Assembly (NCBI RefSeq): GCF_004210375.1
Contig: NC_134834.1
Coordinates: forward strand, 96,476,170 to 96,540,169
From: Tachypleus tridentatus
Lineage: Eukaryota > Arthropoda > Merostomata > Xiphosura > Limulidae
Reading direction: 5' to 3'
DNA: 64,000 nt
A program made the translations under genes and the position numbers. This document shows positions 22,640 to 33,524 of the stretch, piece after piece; position 1 is the first letter of the stretch, and the number at the start of each line of letters is the position of its first letter. The notes under the pieces were generated by a model. That model worked only from the letters and a program-made list of their open reading frames with translations. It did no database searches and was not told where the DNA came from.

Positions 22640-22870
22640 AGTGGGAAAGCGGTAAATTTGCGGGGTTACGACTCTAGAATTTGGGGCTCATTTCCCTGCA
22701 GTGGATACGACAGATATATCAATCTGGCTTTGTTCTATAGACGAACAATAGCAGACACGACTAGCTGAACAGTCGGCAATGGGTGAAGCTGATTAGCTGG
22801 TTTCCCTCTGGCGAACGAATGTTAAGACTGATATACGGTGTATCCCCCACCACAATGCGGGTCCTAGATG
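22640..22870 (+). mobile_element. SINE family B copy joined to a SINE A-like body
   Basis: 22640-22745 follows family B: a gcggtaaatttgcgggg-like head, ggctcatttccctgc as B-box region, cagatatatcaatctgg and ctttgttctatag. From about 22760, agtcggcaatgggtg and gattagctggtttccctc resemble the SINE A body, so the locus looks chimeric or nested. Confidence 0.55.
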
Positions 22871-23022
22871 CTCAGTCTACTACAAAACCTAGAACTCATT
22901 TTATATTTCACATTATCGCCAATCCCCTGGGGATTCTTTTGAATTGTGAAGTGTTTTTGATTTTTGTTTAGGCTTGTTTTTATTTATTATAATATATATT
23001 TATATATATATATGTATGTATA

Positions 23023-23536
23023 CAGGGTGTCCCAAATTGAATATACCAAAAAAAAATGTTGAGTAGCATTTGTATTATTCGAAATAACAACAAAATCCAC
23101 TGAAGACTTCTAAGTTTTCTTTATTTAATTAACGAACTTCTACGTATCTTCTATCATTAGATAAAATGAAATTAATTGTGAGAACATTTTTCAGTACAGC
23201 TGTAGGAATTGAAAAGACAACATCAAAGCAACATGGATACGAAGTTTATTATGATAGGCTTTTGTTTTAGAAAAAAACAAAAATAAAAGTCCAAAGGGAT
23301 AAACATAGAAGAACTCTTTAGGAATTGCAATTTTACTGAAAAACTGGATCAGCTCTGAATTCTGTAATAAAACAAGTTTATAAGTCACAAATAATTTAAA
23401 TAATAGTAATTACCTTCAACAAAACATATGAGTCATTGAGTCATTAGAAGACATTTTGTTTTCGATTTTTCGTCACCTCAAATAATACAAATGTTATTCT
23501 ACTTTCTTTCAGGTATATTCATTTCTGGACACCCTA
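23023..23536. mobile_element. Tc1/mariner-type MITE with long terminal inverted repeats
   Basis: The left end CAGGGTGTCCCAAATTGAAT and the right end, read in reverse, TAGGGTGTCCAGAAATGAAT form terminal inverted repeats. Both continue with ATATACC and, further in, share TTTGTATTATT, so imperfect similarity extends close to 90 bp. TA dinucleotides flank the element (23021-23022 and 23537-23538). The interior is about 350 bp with no transposase. The TA duplication and the aggGTGTCC terminus are typical of Tc1/mariner-related elements. Confidence 0.82.
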
Positions 23537-23625
23537 TATATGATTCAGTAAAAGTGAAAACTTGGAACTTGATGGAACTGCATACCAACAGCACTTTATT
23601 TGAAAATGTTTGAAAATATACTTTG

Positions 23626-23755
23626 AAATTGCCCCTCCGATAGTACAGCGGTAAGTCTGCGGATTTACAACGCTAAAATCAGGGGTTGGATTCCCCTCGA
23701 TGGTCTCACCAGATGGCCCGATGTGGCTTTACTATAAGAAAAACACAAAAAACTC
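23626..23755 (+). mobile_element. SINE family B copy
   Basis: The tRNA-like head (gatagtacagcggtaagtc, ggatttacaacgctaaaatc, ggggttggattcccctc as B box) is followed by gatggcccgatgtggctttactataa and an A/C-rich tail. It closely matches the copy at 27.87 kb. The tail resembles the 3' end of the LINE at 36-37.8 kb. Confidence 0.82.
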
Positions 23756-23984
23756 ACGTTTTGACATCTAGAATTGAAACAACGCAACGTAAATAAAAAT
23801 AAAGTCATTCTAATGTCACAGAGCTAAAGTTTATTTTATAACTAAGGTTAAAATTTTAGACGCTGAAAAATATATTAAACACCCACTACAGACGATAATA
23901 TATGATGGAAATAAAAAAATGTTGTCAATTTTATTATTCAAAAACGCTCTGTTAAAACATCCGTTTAATTAGAATACTAGAATT

Positions 23985-24108
23985 TCCTCCCATCAGCACA
24001 GCAGAAAGTATGCGGACTTGAAACGCTAGAAACCGGCTTTCGATACCTGTAGTAAGCAGAGCACAGATAGTCTATTGTTTAGCTTGTGCTTTTCTACAAA
24101 CAACATGA
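23985..24108 (+). mobile_element. SINE family B copy, diverged
   Basis: Same order as other B copies: tatgcggacttgaaacgcta, ggctttcgatacctg, cacagatagtc, agcttgtgc and a caaacaac tail. Confidence 0.65.
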
Positions 24109-24223
24109 ACTTGAATTATGATAACTTCATCGATTTTCTACTCATTCTAAGAGAACAAAAGTACATTCTCATATTGTATTAATGTTTGCCAAATTACATC
24201 GACCAGTTACACCATAAATTTTC

Positions 24224-24489
24224 GTTTGTTTTAAATTTCGCGCAAAGCTACTCGAGATCTATCTGCGCTAGTCGTCCCTAATTTAGCAGTGTAAGACTAG
24301 AGGGAAGGTGGTTTGTCATCATCACCCACCGCCAACTCTTGGGCTACTCTGTTACCAACGGATAGTAGGATTGACCGTCACATTATAACGCTTCCACGGC
24401 TGAAAGGAAGAGCACGTTTGGTGTGACGAGGATTCGAACCCGCGACCCTCGGATTGCGAGTCGAACGCCTTATCCCACCTGGCCATGCC
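24224..24489 (-). mobile_element. SINE family A copy, full length
   Basis: Minus-strand copy with tail, body and head. The reversed head ends in ggccatgccg and the B box reads gaggattcgaacccgcg. Confidence 0.92.
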
Positions 24490-24599
24490 GAAACCCACCA
24501 TGAATGAAAAATTTACAGTGTTTATGTGGAAGAACTAACGAACACAGAAGTTTTGTGAACAATTTCTTATATCAAAATTGTATTTAGTCTGCTTATACG

Positions 24600-24866
24600 G
24601 ACCCGCCATGGCCAAGTGGTGAGGGGGGTCGACTCATAATCTCAGAATGTCAGATTCGAATCACAGTCACACTAAATATGTTCACTCTTTCAGCTGTGGG
24701 GGTGTTATAATATAGTTGTAACTCCCTCCATTCGTTAACAAAAGAGTAGTCCAAGAAGTATTGGTTCATGGTGATGACTAGCTGCCTTCCCTCTAATTTT
24801 ACACTGATCAATTAGGGACGCCTCTCGCAGATATCCCTCGTATCGCTTTGTGCGACATTATAAAAA
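24600..24866 (+). mobile_element. SINE family A copy, diverged
   Basis: Head acccgccatggccaag, worn B box (cagattcgaatcacag), body with many substitutions, and a short A-rich tail. Confidence 0.88.
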
Positions 24867-25707
24867 CATTGGGGAACTTTCCAGCTCAATTAATAGAATA
24901 TGTTGATTCACTAGTTAACAGAATAAAAATGGAAAAATAAAACAAACACCAACAAACTATCGAACGACGACATTTGTGACTAATTATCCATTTTAGTTAA
25001 ACGAGAAGGTAACGTTGCCCAAAATTGCGATCTTAATCTTTATTTTGCCCAACCTATTAAATGTATTTACTGAAGTAAAAAAGTATAGAACTAATAAATA
25101 GGACTAATATACTATTAAATTTAATGGAAGAATTGCTTCCAATATATCAAACTAAATATTTTCGTTCATTTTACGTCTCATTATCTGGCCTTAAAGTCAA
25201 CTTCACATATCTTTAGAATCAATTTAAATTAGTTATGATGTGTTACTTGTCAAAAGTAGTTAAAATTAAAGAGAATAACACAATAGATGGTTCTCGTTTT
25301 TCCGTTTATTGAGAAGACCAAAGAACTTGGTAATACAGAATCTACTGTAGTGTACAAGTTCATAGGGCAATTACTGTTTCAATCTGTAATACGAAATTAC
25401 CAACTGCAAGTTACACCTTTCAAAACCATATGGAGAACATGACACTAATAATAGATTGTTTTACATAACAATAATAATAACAAAGTGAACGTATTTCTAT
25501 GTTGTAAGTGTTATTATCATACATTTAGATACCATTATTGAAACGTCAACGTTGAACATAACGAAGAAATATAACTCTCTGTATGGGTATTTGGGTTTTG
25601 ATGTTTATATACCCAGAAGGGTCAGGTTTCATTAACCTCTTCCTCCTTCCTTCAAATTTTGGTTTTACAACTGTCAAGTGTATTTATACATTATACACGA
25701 AGGTCAT
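24867..25707. other. Intergenic, nothing recognised
   Basis: A+T-rich sequence with no recognised feature. Confidence 0.5.
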
Positions 25708-25708
25708 T

Positions 25709-25982
25709 GTTTGTTTGTTTTTTAATTTGGCACAAAGTTACTCGAGGGGTAACTGTGCTAGCCGTCCCTAATTTAGCAGTGTAAGACTAGAGAGAAAGCA
25801 GCTAGTCATCACCACCCACCGCCAACTCTTGGGCTACTCTTTTACCAACGAATAGTGAGATTGACCGTCACATTATAACGCCCCATGGCTGAAAGGAGAG
25901 CATGTTTGGCGCGACAGGGATGCGAACCCGCGACCCTCAGATTACGAGTCGCACGCCTTAACGCGCTTGGCCATGCTGGGCC
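25709..25982 (-). mobile_element. SINE family A copy, full length
   Basis: Minus-strand copy with a tttgtttgttt tail, full body, and a head ending at ccatgctgggcc. Confidence 0.93.
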
Positions 25983-26560
25983 AAGAGGGTCAGAGTAACC
26001 CTCACTTACTCAGGCCCCTTTCAGGGTAATGTCTATGCAAAATTTATACATACACTTGGTGCAAATAAAACATTTCTCTTATAGTTCCGTAGATTATTTG
26101 CACTTTTATCAGTTAAATATTAACTAGAAAACGTTAAGAAAAAGTTTTGTAATTAATCTCTAAACTAATGTAGAGTCTAGTTAATAGGTGGCCTTTTATT
26201 ATTTTTTATTTATTTATTTTCATTTAGAAAATATATATTCACTGGAGAAAGGCACTTAGGTCTATATCATCATGTGAACAATAGCTGTCAAGTTCGCTCA
26301 CTAGTTCATTTTTTTCTCAATTTTTATTAAAATAATTATTGTACTATGTAGTAGTATATCTGCTATTGTTTCGATATGTGCGTATTTATGCATAAATTCG
26401 GAAGATGTTCCAGGTACTTCATAAGCTATTGTGAGTGATGTATTTTGTATTGTTTGTAGTTTTGTTTGAAGCAGTTTTTGCTTACATTTATCCATGCAGG
26501 GGCTGTATAGTCAATGACAAGTCTAATTATGTTTTATATATTTTCAAACTATTAACAGTT
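25983..26560. other. Intergenic, nothing recognised
   Basis: A+T-rich. A 64-codon minus-strand ORF (26301-26495) has no recognisable domain. Confidence 0.5.
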
Positions 26561-26830
26561 GTTTGTTTGTTTTGAAGTTCGCGCAAAGCCACATAGAAGT
26601 TATCTGCACTAGATGCCCCTAATTTTTTAGTGTAAGACTAGAGGGAAGGCAGCTAGTCAGCAGCGCCCACCGCCAAATCTTGTGCTACTCTTTTACCAAA
26701 GAATAGTGGGATTGACCGTCACATTATAATCCCCCCTCCCGACTGAAAGGGCAATTTTGCTTGGTGGAATGGGGTTTCAAACCCGCGACTCTTAGATTGC
26801 GACTTAAGCGTCCTGAGCACGTGGTCACGT
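26561..26830 (-). mobile_element. SINE family A copy, diverged
   Basis: Minus-strand copy with tail, body (reverse of ggtaaaagagtag-like and taatgtgacgg) and a worn head. It has many more substitutions than most copies. Confidence 0.85.
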
Positions 26831-26884
26831 TTGGTCGACTTCAAATGAATAACGGACATAAACGACGTTTTAATATATTTAGTT

Positions 26885-27030
26885 ATCCATCATCTCACCG
26901 TCCCAAACACGCCACCTAACGCTGATTGGTTGCTTTAGGAAAGAGAAGGGGATAATATCAAGATGGATGACGTTATAGTTTATGATATTGTCGCCAGAGG
27001 ACGGGTTGTTAGGGCGAACTTTTAGTGGGT
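26885..27030 (+). promoter_or_regulatory. Promoter-like GC/CpG-richer island, speculative
   Basis: This is a locally CpG-richer stretch with an inverted CCAAT box (tgattggttg near 26922), an aagatgg motif near 26961, a short ORF opened by ATG at 26963 that stops after 20 codons, and a gtaaga donor-like site at 27029. The combination resembles a non-coding first exon, but nothing links it to a gene in the window. Confidence 0.2.
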
Positions 27031-27865
27031 AAGAGAGCTAAATTACACGAATATTCTAACAACAATTGGAAAAGTTTTATAACATTTTGATACAATCACT
27101 TAAATGTTTAATATCAATTTGTAGAAACAAAAATATTTCCATAACAAAATTAATAAGTAGAGGAAACAATCAACAATACATTCATTTTTAAAACGTTTTA
27201 ACCAACACTTTCTTACAAATATTTTTAAAAAACCATCAAATAAAATATCTAAAAATATTTACATGAAAAATGATGTGTTAAAACTAACAGATATGTTGTA
27301 TTTATCTTGAAACCAACATAATATAATTTTAACATTATCTAAAGTTGATCAAAATTTATTAATAATGTAATTTATTTATTCCTAAACTTATCAACTTAAA
27401 TACAAATTTATAGCTGTAACCAAAAAGGCCACTGTTGAATATTTATCTCTTTTAATAGATAAATGTTTTCGGTACATCACAGAATACTTGTAGAAATATT
27501 GTATGGACAAGAAAGGACAGTTTTTAACCAAATTATCACTTAGAAACGTCCATATAATATATATGAAAGAGAAAATATTTCCCATCTAAAGCTTTTAAAA
27601 CATTTAAATTCATCAATATTTATACTAGCCTATCCTCACGAGAGTAACTTGAGTCTACAGTTAGTATATTTGTTAATAAAGCAGACAAAATAATGAGTTT
27701 TAAAGGTGAATTAAACAGTAGACTTGTTTAGTTTCGAACTTGAATATGAATACATCACATGAATACAGAAGACTTAACAAGTTAACGATTAGGCAGATAC
27801 ATCGATGACACATCAGAACCAAGTATATCAAATTGTCTTGTATAGTAAAGAATATAAAACCACCA
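27031..27865. other. Intergenic, nothing recognised
   Basis: Very A+T-rich, with short ORFs only. Confidence 0.5.
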
Positions 27866-27867
27866 GG

Positions 27868-27992
27868 CCCCCCGCTAGTATAGCGGTATGTCTTTGGATT
27901 TACAACGCTAAAATTAGGGGTTCGATTCCCCTCGGTGGGCTGAGCAGATAGCCCGATGTGGCTTTGCTATAAAAAAAACACACACATAAAAC
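27868..27992 (+). mobile_element. SINE family B copy, best preserved
   Basis: The head is a near-complete tRNA-like cloverleaf. The acceptor-like ends pair (cccccgc with ggtgggc), followed by agtatagcggtatgtc, ggatttacaacgctaaaa and the B box ggggttcgattcccctc. The tail is agatagcccgatgtggcttt, then gctataaaa and a CA-rich end running into a TA microsatellite. Confidence 0.85.
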
Positions 27993-28029
27993 CAATATAT
28001 ATATATATATATAATATTTGAAAGGTTTA

Positions 28030-28670
28030 ACAGATTCTAGTACACTCTCACGACTTAGACACCGATATTTTTTGTCAAACATTTTGTTTCGAAACTTGCA
28101 ATAAAACAAAGAAGTTAAGAGGCCCCTAACGAGCGAGTCAGGAAATTTTACTGATAAAAAGCAAACAACTCTAACCCAATAAGGTTTTGTTTTGTTTTTA
28201 TTTGAACTGAAATTTTGGACATTTGTAGAGGTTTTAAAAGTTATTTCTCGCACTCTTTTATCACTGAAGCTGCTAAAAGTGATTTCAAGTGGTCAGGTGA
28301 CTGAAATCTGTCAGTGCATCACGAAATTAACGGCCAAGCACAAGAAACATAGAAATCTCACAAACGACACATAGAGGTATTCAAGAACCGTTTAAAACCA
28401 TTTTTTGGTAGATATTTTGCAGCAAGTCATGTACATTATTATGTCTGTAGCTCCTTTCAAAGTGTTTTTGTGTGCTTATCCTACTGCTGACTACAGTGAT
28501 GCTTCGACCTTCCTTACTGAATAACAGGTGAACTTTTTCCTATCTCAAGTGAAAACTGAACATAAAATTTGATAGAAGAATCATGAAAGGTTGACAACTG
28601 CTTGATTAATAATGCTGAGAATGTAGCTTTATTGTTATATACTAAATTTAATCCTAAAAGTTTGCCTTTG
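28030..28670. other. Intergenic, nothing recognised
   Basis: Two overlapping ORFs, 28192-28374 (+) and 27900-28253 (-), have no domain. The minus ORF runs through the SINE B head, so it is not a gene. Confidence 0.5.
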
Positions 28671-28671
28671 T

Positions 28672-28742
28672 TTGTTTGTAATTACGCAAAAAGCTACACA
28701 ATGCAGTATTGGTGCTCTGCTCACCGCGGATTTTTCATTGTG
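28672..28742 (-). mobile_element. SINE family B fragment
   Basis: Minus-strand tail and proximal part only (reverse of tttgtttgtaattacgc, aaagctacac, gctctgctcaccgcgg). Confidence 0.5.
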
Positions 28743-29122
28743 AAGTATTATACTTATTAATGAACAAACAAAATAAATACATTTTTTGTTTCAGCAAACT
28801 ACACATAGTAGTTCTTTTAATTTTGCAGTCAATACGTTTTTTTAACTCAAGTAGAGGTTACTGACAGTTTCAAGTCTCTTCATAGTGTTTAATATTGATC
28901 TTATGAAAACTGATTTTATAAAATAAAATAATTACCAGGAACGTGTACAACTTTCTTTCTTCTTCACTTACGTAATCTAACACCGACCTGTAATTTGTTT
29001 TAATTTTAAAAGGTAAAATTATTATCAGTTTTTTCAATTCTAATATAACTTATGTTAGGTCAGCTGTTCAATTATTCATCATAAATCGTACAAATAATGT
29101 ATTAAACACAGATTATAAAAAC

Positions 29123-29348
29123 CTTTCTCTATCATAGACACATGAACTCCAACACTTTCTCTATCATAGACACATGAACTCCAACACTTTCTCTATCATA
29201 GACACATGAACTCCAACACTTTCTCTATCATAGACACATGAACTCCAACACTTTCTCTATCATAGACACATGAACTCCAACACTTTCTCTATCATAGACA
29301 TATGAACTCCAACACTTACTCTATCACAGACACATGAACTCCAAGACT
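29123..29348. repeat. 32-bp tandem repeat, about 7 units
   Basis: Units of ctctatcatagacacatg then aactccaacacttt start at 29129, 29161 and so on. The first units are identical and the last two are diverged. Confidence 0.97.
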
Positions 29349-29372
29349 TACTATTTTATTAAACTTCGCTAA

Positions 29373-29500
29373 AGTCAGGGAACTCTACTCGCAATCTGCG
29401 AGCCATAGGTTCGAATCCCGTCAAGAAGCATTGCCTTTTCAGCTGTGAGGGCATTTTATGGGACGGGAAATCTTACCAATCAGTGGTAAAAAGTAGCCCA
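29373..29500 (+). mobile_element. SINE A-related fragment, diverged
   Basis: The B-box region aggttcgaatcccg and a ccttttcagctgtgag to aaaaagtagccca body stretch are recognisable. The start and the tail are missing. Confidence 0.65.
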
Positions 29501-30189
29501 AAAGTTGTCGAAAGAAAATTTAGTAGAAATATTTTGACCACGCTTGTAGGATATCCGGAACGTTATCATGAAAAATATATGAACATCAAATAACTCACTT
29601 GTAAGCAAAACATTTCAAGTTACTCTATTGATAGGATATTTCTTTGTTATTTAAGTAAGCATAGTGCAGTCACATGCTGCATTTATGATGGGCTTGAAGT
29701 GTATTTAGTTACGAATTTATACAATAGAGTAAAATACTTGATTATTAAGAATCAGTTGAATAATGTTATCCGTAGGGTATATAGCTAAAGTGTATCCTTA
29801 AACTTAGTCGCCTTTATAGATTTCCTTTGTTACTTATAAATTAACTTCTTGTTGTTGTTATTCTATTAGCAGGGTTACATTGGCTCAACCAAAACAAATT
29901 ATTAACATGTGCGATTACAAGTTAAGTCCAAAATATTTGCACATGTTCTAGAGTCTAAACGATTATGACCTTTAATTTGTTTAAGATATTGACTAAAACT
30001 AATAATAAACAGAACTTTCAAATGAAGAAAAGTTTATTGATGTGTAAACTGAAGCCAGAATAAACGTTTTCAGTGTCGCTGCTACTTTATTGGTCATGTT
30101 CTTTGAGTTTATTTTCTAAAACACAAAATAAAATATGGCATATATAATATATATGTGTGTGTGTGTGTGTCTGTACATATATACATATA
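29501..30189. other. Intergenic, nothing recognised
   Basis: A+T-rich, with a short (GT)n tract near 30155-30171. Confidence 0.5.
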
Positions 30190-30191
30190 TA

Positions 30192-30598
30192 TTAGGTTGA
30201 GGAATAATTCGTGAGCGTTTTTAAATAATTTCATTCAAGCATTACATGCAAGACTATACAATAATTCAATGCATGAGCACATTACACCCAAAACATTTAT
30301 TATGATACTTTATTTCATGTAATACCTAGGTATATAGTATGCATTGTTTTAAACGAAATTGCAAGAAATTAAATGCGAAAAGTAGATGGTGTCGAAAATG
30401 CTCGATTTTGTCCACTTGACATTCCATTTAATGAGCTGAAAATGAAAGCAAAAATTAAAAACATATGAAAATCAAACACACCATCTATTAGAGCAAAAAA
30501 TTATCTACCAAATGACATGAAATATTTTGCGAAAGCGTTCATTTATGAATATATTTTGTTAACTTGACAAAACGCTCACGAATTATTCCTCAACCCAA
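30192..30598. mobile_element. mariner-type MITE
   Basis: The left end TTAGGTTGAGGAATAATTCG and the right end, read in reverse, TTGGGTTGAGGAATAATTCG form terminal inverted repeats that continue with TGAGCGTTTT. TA flanks both sides (30190-30191 and 30599-30600). The TTAGGTTG-type terminus is typical of mariner elements. The 407-bp body has no transposase ORF, so it is non-autonomous. Confidence 0.88.
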
Positions 30599-30600
30599 TA

Positions 30601-31400
30601 TATAGTCAAATCTTCACTTCTGTTACTGTAACTTGAAACAAATGTTGGATTTTTAAAAGCTGTAGTTTATTGTGTCAAAGAATTATTTATAACTAAATAT
30701 TAAGAGAATTAATATTCTGATTATGAACTTAAATTTTTATTTCAAATACTTAAAGCAAGATGGAATGATTTAAAGAAAAATGTGAGTTTCTTTTTTCGCT
30801 CAGAAAGAATTGTAGCAGTCGGTTAAAAATTGTTCCAGTTGTTAAAAAAAAATTGAGGCTCATCATGAAAAGTTGCAGTGATTGGTCAAAAAGCGATCTG
30901 GAACATTCGGTCAATAGGTATCAAAGCAGCCAATCAGAAAGGTCTAGGGCAATCGATCGTTGAGAATTGCAGCATTATGCCGAATTGTCTTGTAGCAGGT
31001 ACCCAAAAGGATTTCATGCAAATTACCTGAAGAAGTTGTGGCAGTCTGTCAAAAGCAATTGCTCAAAACGCTTAGAAAAGAATTACTGTAGCCAGAGGGA
31101 ACAAATAACAACAGTACTCCAGAGTAACATCCTTAACCCGCTGAGAGAAGTATCTCCAGGAAATAACTTGTAGTCAGTAAAATTATTCAGTAATTATAAA
31201 AAAAATTCCTTTCAAACAATTTGTGTTGTTTGTATTTCAACTTTTCAAATAATGATTTTGTTTTTGCTTAACATATTGGTGTATTTTTGCTAAGTTTTGA
31301 AAGCTATTAAATGTCAAAAAACAAACAGACATTACTTCAAACAAGTATTATACGCGAATAAATGTGACGCCTTTTAACGTATTTGAAACGTATCGGTTAT
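30601..31400. other. Intergenic, nothing recognised
   Basis: Contains loosely repeated phrases around 30800-31100 (agaattgcag, aaaaattg, cagtcggtc-like) but no clear period. A 68-codon ORF at 30967-31173 has no domain. Confidence 0.4.
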
Positions 31401-31455
31401 CGTGATTGTGTACGTTTACAATCAAACCATTTCGAACTCGTACATTGCAAATGGT

Positions 31456-31600
31456 TATTTTGCACATCAGTTAGCTGACCTAAATGTTATTACAGACTTT
31501 AATATCATGTACTATAAGTCATATTTTGCACATCAGTTAGCTGACCTAAATGTTATTACATACTTTAATATCATGTACTATACGTCATATTTTGCACTAC
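31456..31600. repeat. 66-bp direct repeat, 2 copies
   Basis: atattttgcacatcagttag through tttaatatcatgtactat occurs twice in tandem with one or two changes, followed by a partial third start (tattttgcac). Confidence 0.9.
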
Positions 31601-31772
31601 TGTATTATTCTTATAGATTTACATTATTGATGTTTATTGCGATGTCTCTTATAAGCTTATGACATTTTAAGGTGTACTTTAAAATAGATTTTCCAACTGG
31701 ATTTTTCAGATATGTTTTTCAAGTACTATTCAGTTCTGTTTTGTAACTTAAATTTTCTGAACATTTTACATG

Positions 31773-32044
31773 TGGGTCAGAACGGTAATCTCGCAATTTG
31801 CAGGTCATAGGCTCGAATCCCGTCAACTAACATGTACAACCTTCTTGTCGCGTGGAAAGGGGGTCGTTGTTGTAAAGTAACAGTCAATCGCCCTTTTCGT
31901 TAATAGAACTAGTCCAAGAGTTAATGGGGGTAGTTTTCCCTAGTTGCCTTCCCTCTTGTCTATCCATTTTAAGTTGTGAACAGCTGACGCAGATAGCTAT
32001 CAAATAGCTTCAGGAGAATTTCTAAAACACACACGAACAAACAA
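31773..32044 (+). mobile_element. SINE A-related copy of a diverged subfamily
   Basis: aggctcgaatcccg, then a body keeping the order (aagtaacagtcaatcg, ctagtccaagagtt, ctagttgccttccctct, gctgacgcagatagc), then an acacacgaacaaac tail. It differs from typical copies throughout, suggesting an older subfamily. Confidence 0.75.
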
Positions 32045-32109
32045 GCTCATTATTGTTTTATTTTTTAAAATCAGACCACAAATTAACACACGCCATATTA
32101 ATTATTTTC

Positions 32110-32235
32110 GTTTAGAATTAAGCAGAAAGTTACACACACAATGAGCCATCTACGCTCCGCCCACCACGGGTATCGAACCCCAATTTGTAACGGTGTGAGT
32201 CCGCAGGTATACCACTGCACCACTGAAGGCTTGCT
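32110..32235 (-). mobile_element. SINE family B copy
   Basis: Minus-strand copy: tail (reverse of aagcagaaagttacac), gctccgcccacc, B box gtatcgaaccccaatt and head gtccgcaggtataccactgc. Confidence 0.75.
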
Positions 32236-32414
32236 TCTTTTTGGCACTACACTTTAAGACTATATCTAATTAATTAACAAAGTTGATTGGGGATCACTGC
32301 ACTATTACTATTAGTTAATTGAGGAAAATGTTATTGTTATTTGGCGCATTAATCTAATCACATTTCAAACTTCTCATTTTATGTAAATAATTTTAGTTTC
32401 TTCAACAACAAACT

Positions 32415-32535
32415 ATTTCTTTGTTTATAGTAAGCACAAAGTTACACAACGAGCTATTTGATCTCTCCCTATCACGTCTATCGAAACCCGAATTTAGCAT
32501 CGTAAGACTACTGTCTTGCTTTTGAGCCGTTAGGA
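32415..32535 (-). mobile_element. SINE family B copy, diverged
   Basis: Minus-strand copy: agcacaaagttacac, ctatcgaaacccgaattt, cgtaagactactgtcttgc. Same order as the copy about 300 bp to the left. Confidence 0.65.
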
Positions 32536-32621
32536 GCAAAAAAACAACAACACAAAGTACAGTTTACTTAATATAAGACACGCATCGTTTATTTTGCACG
32601 GTTCTGAATTATGTATTACGA

Positions 32622-32690
32622 CTTCCCAGTGGCTTAGTGGTAAGACTATGGGATTACAACGTCAAAACGTAAAAAAAAAAAAATGGTTTC
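32622..32690 (+). mobile_element. SINE family B head fragment
   Basis: cttcccagtggcttagtggt, then aagactatgggattacaacg and aaaacg, give the tRNA-like head. It breaks off in an A-run followed by tggtttc. Confidence 0.55.
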
Positions 32691-33524
32691 AACACTTTTA
32701 ACCTCATGTGTTGCAATGTGTTAACTTAACAAACATATATTACCAGGTCGTTCTTGAGTTCACAACACAAATCCTGTTTTGTTTATAATATAATTTCATC
32801 TTCGGCATTGATTTATGAAATAAATAATTTAATATTAAATATAAAACAAATTGTACAGAGAAAGTTATTACTAAACTGAATATATATATATATTTTAATG
32901 GTTGCTGTCTGGAAGGGATTAAATATTTTTAAATGTTTGTCAAACGATCAGCAGAGGACGCAATCGACTGTCGGCCTGCAGGTTTCCATATTGATTCTAA
33001 AATGAAATGACATTAACAACAAGGCAAAAAAAATATGCAAAAACAAAAAAGTGAAGCAACCAATAATTAATATTTCTTGCTTTAATTTTCATATCGAATT
33101 AATTTCGAAGCTAGAACCATTTAACAAAAAAATTATGAATCTTCCGATTTAGTCTTAGCACAATAAATTTCTTAGTCCCACTCACTCAATGTTTATGGCT
33201 ACAATCAAGAAAACTGGGCCTATAGTCCAATAGGTGTCGTTAGGCGACACACTTACAGCCGTATACAGGTTCGTTGTGATGGTATGTCCTTACCAACTTG
33301 GTTTGATCACCTGTAACTAACGTTGTTACAGTAAATATGTCATGTCCTGATCTACAAAACCTGCTTATGTTTCTTAGAGGGTTTCAGGGCTGTCAACTTA
33401 GATTATATAAAGAGTAACTTCAACATGTATAATATCTCTCTCTTATTTCAAAGTTGTTTCATTAAAAACCACATTCAATAAACAGTAAATGATCATTATT
33501 GTTACTTTGTATCGCTCTTAGTTT
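32691..33524. other. Intergenic, nothing recognised
   Basis: A+T-rich with a TA tract near 32881-32892. No gene was recognised. Confidence 0.5.

Noticed and set aside
27900..28253. 117-codon minus-strand ORF
   Set aside because: It runs through a SINE B head and a TA microsatellite and has no domain.
29123..29348. CRISPR-like array
   Set aside because: Units are contiguous head-to-tail copies without unique spacers, and the genome is eukaryotic.
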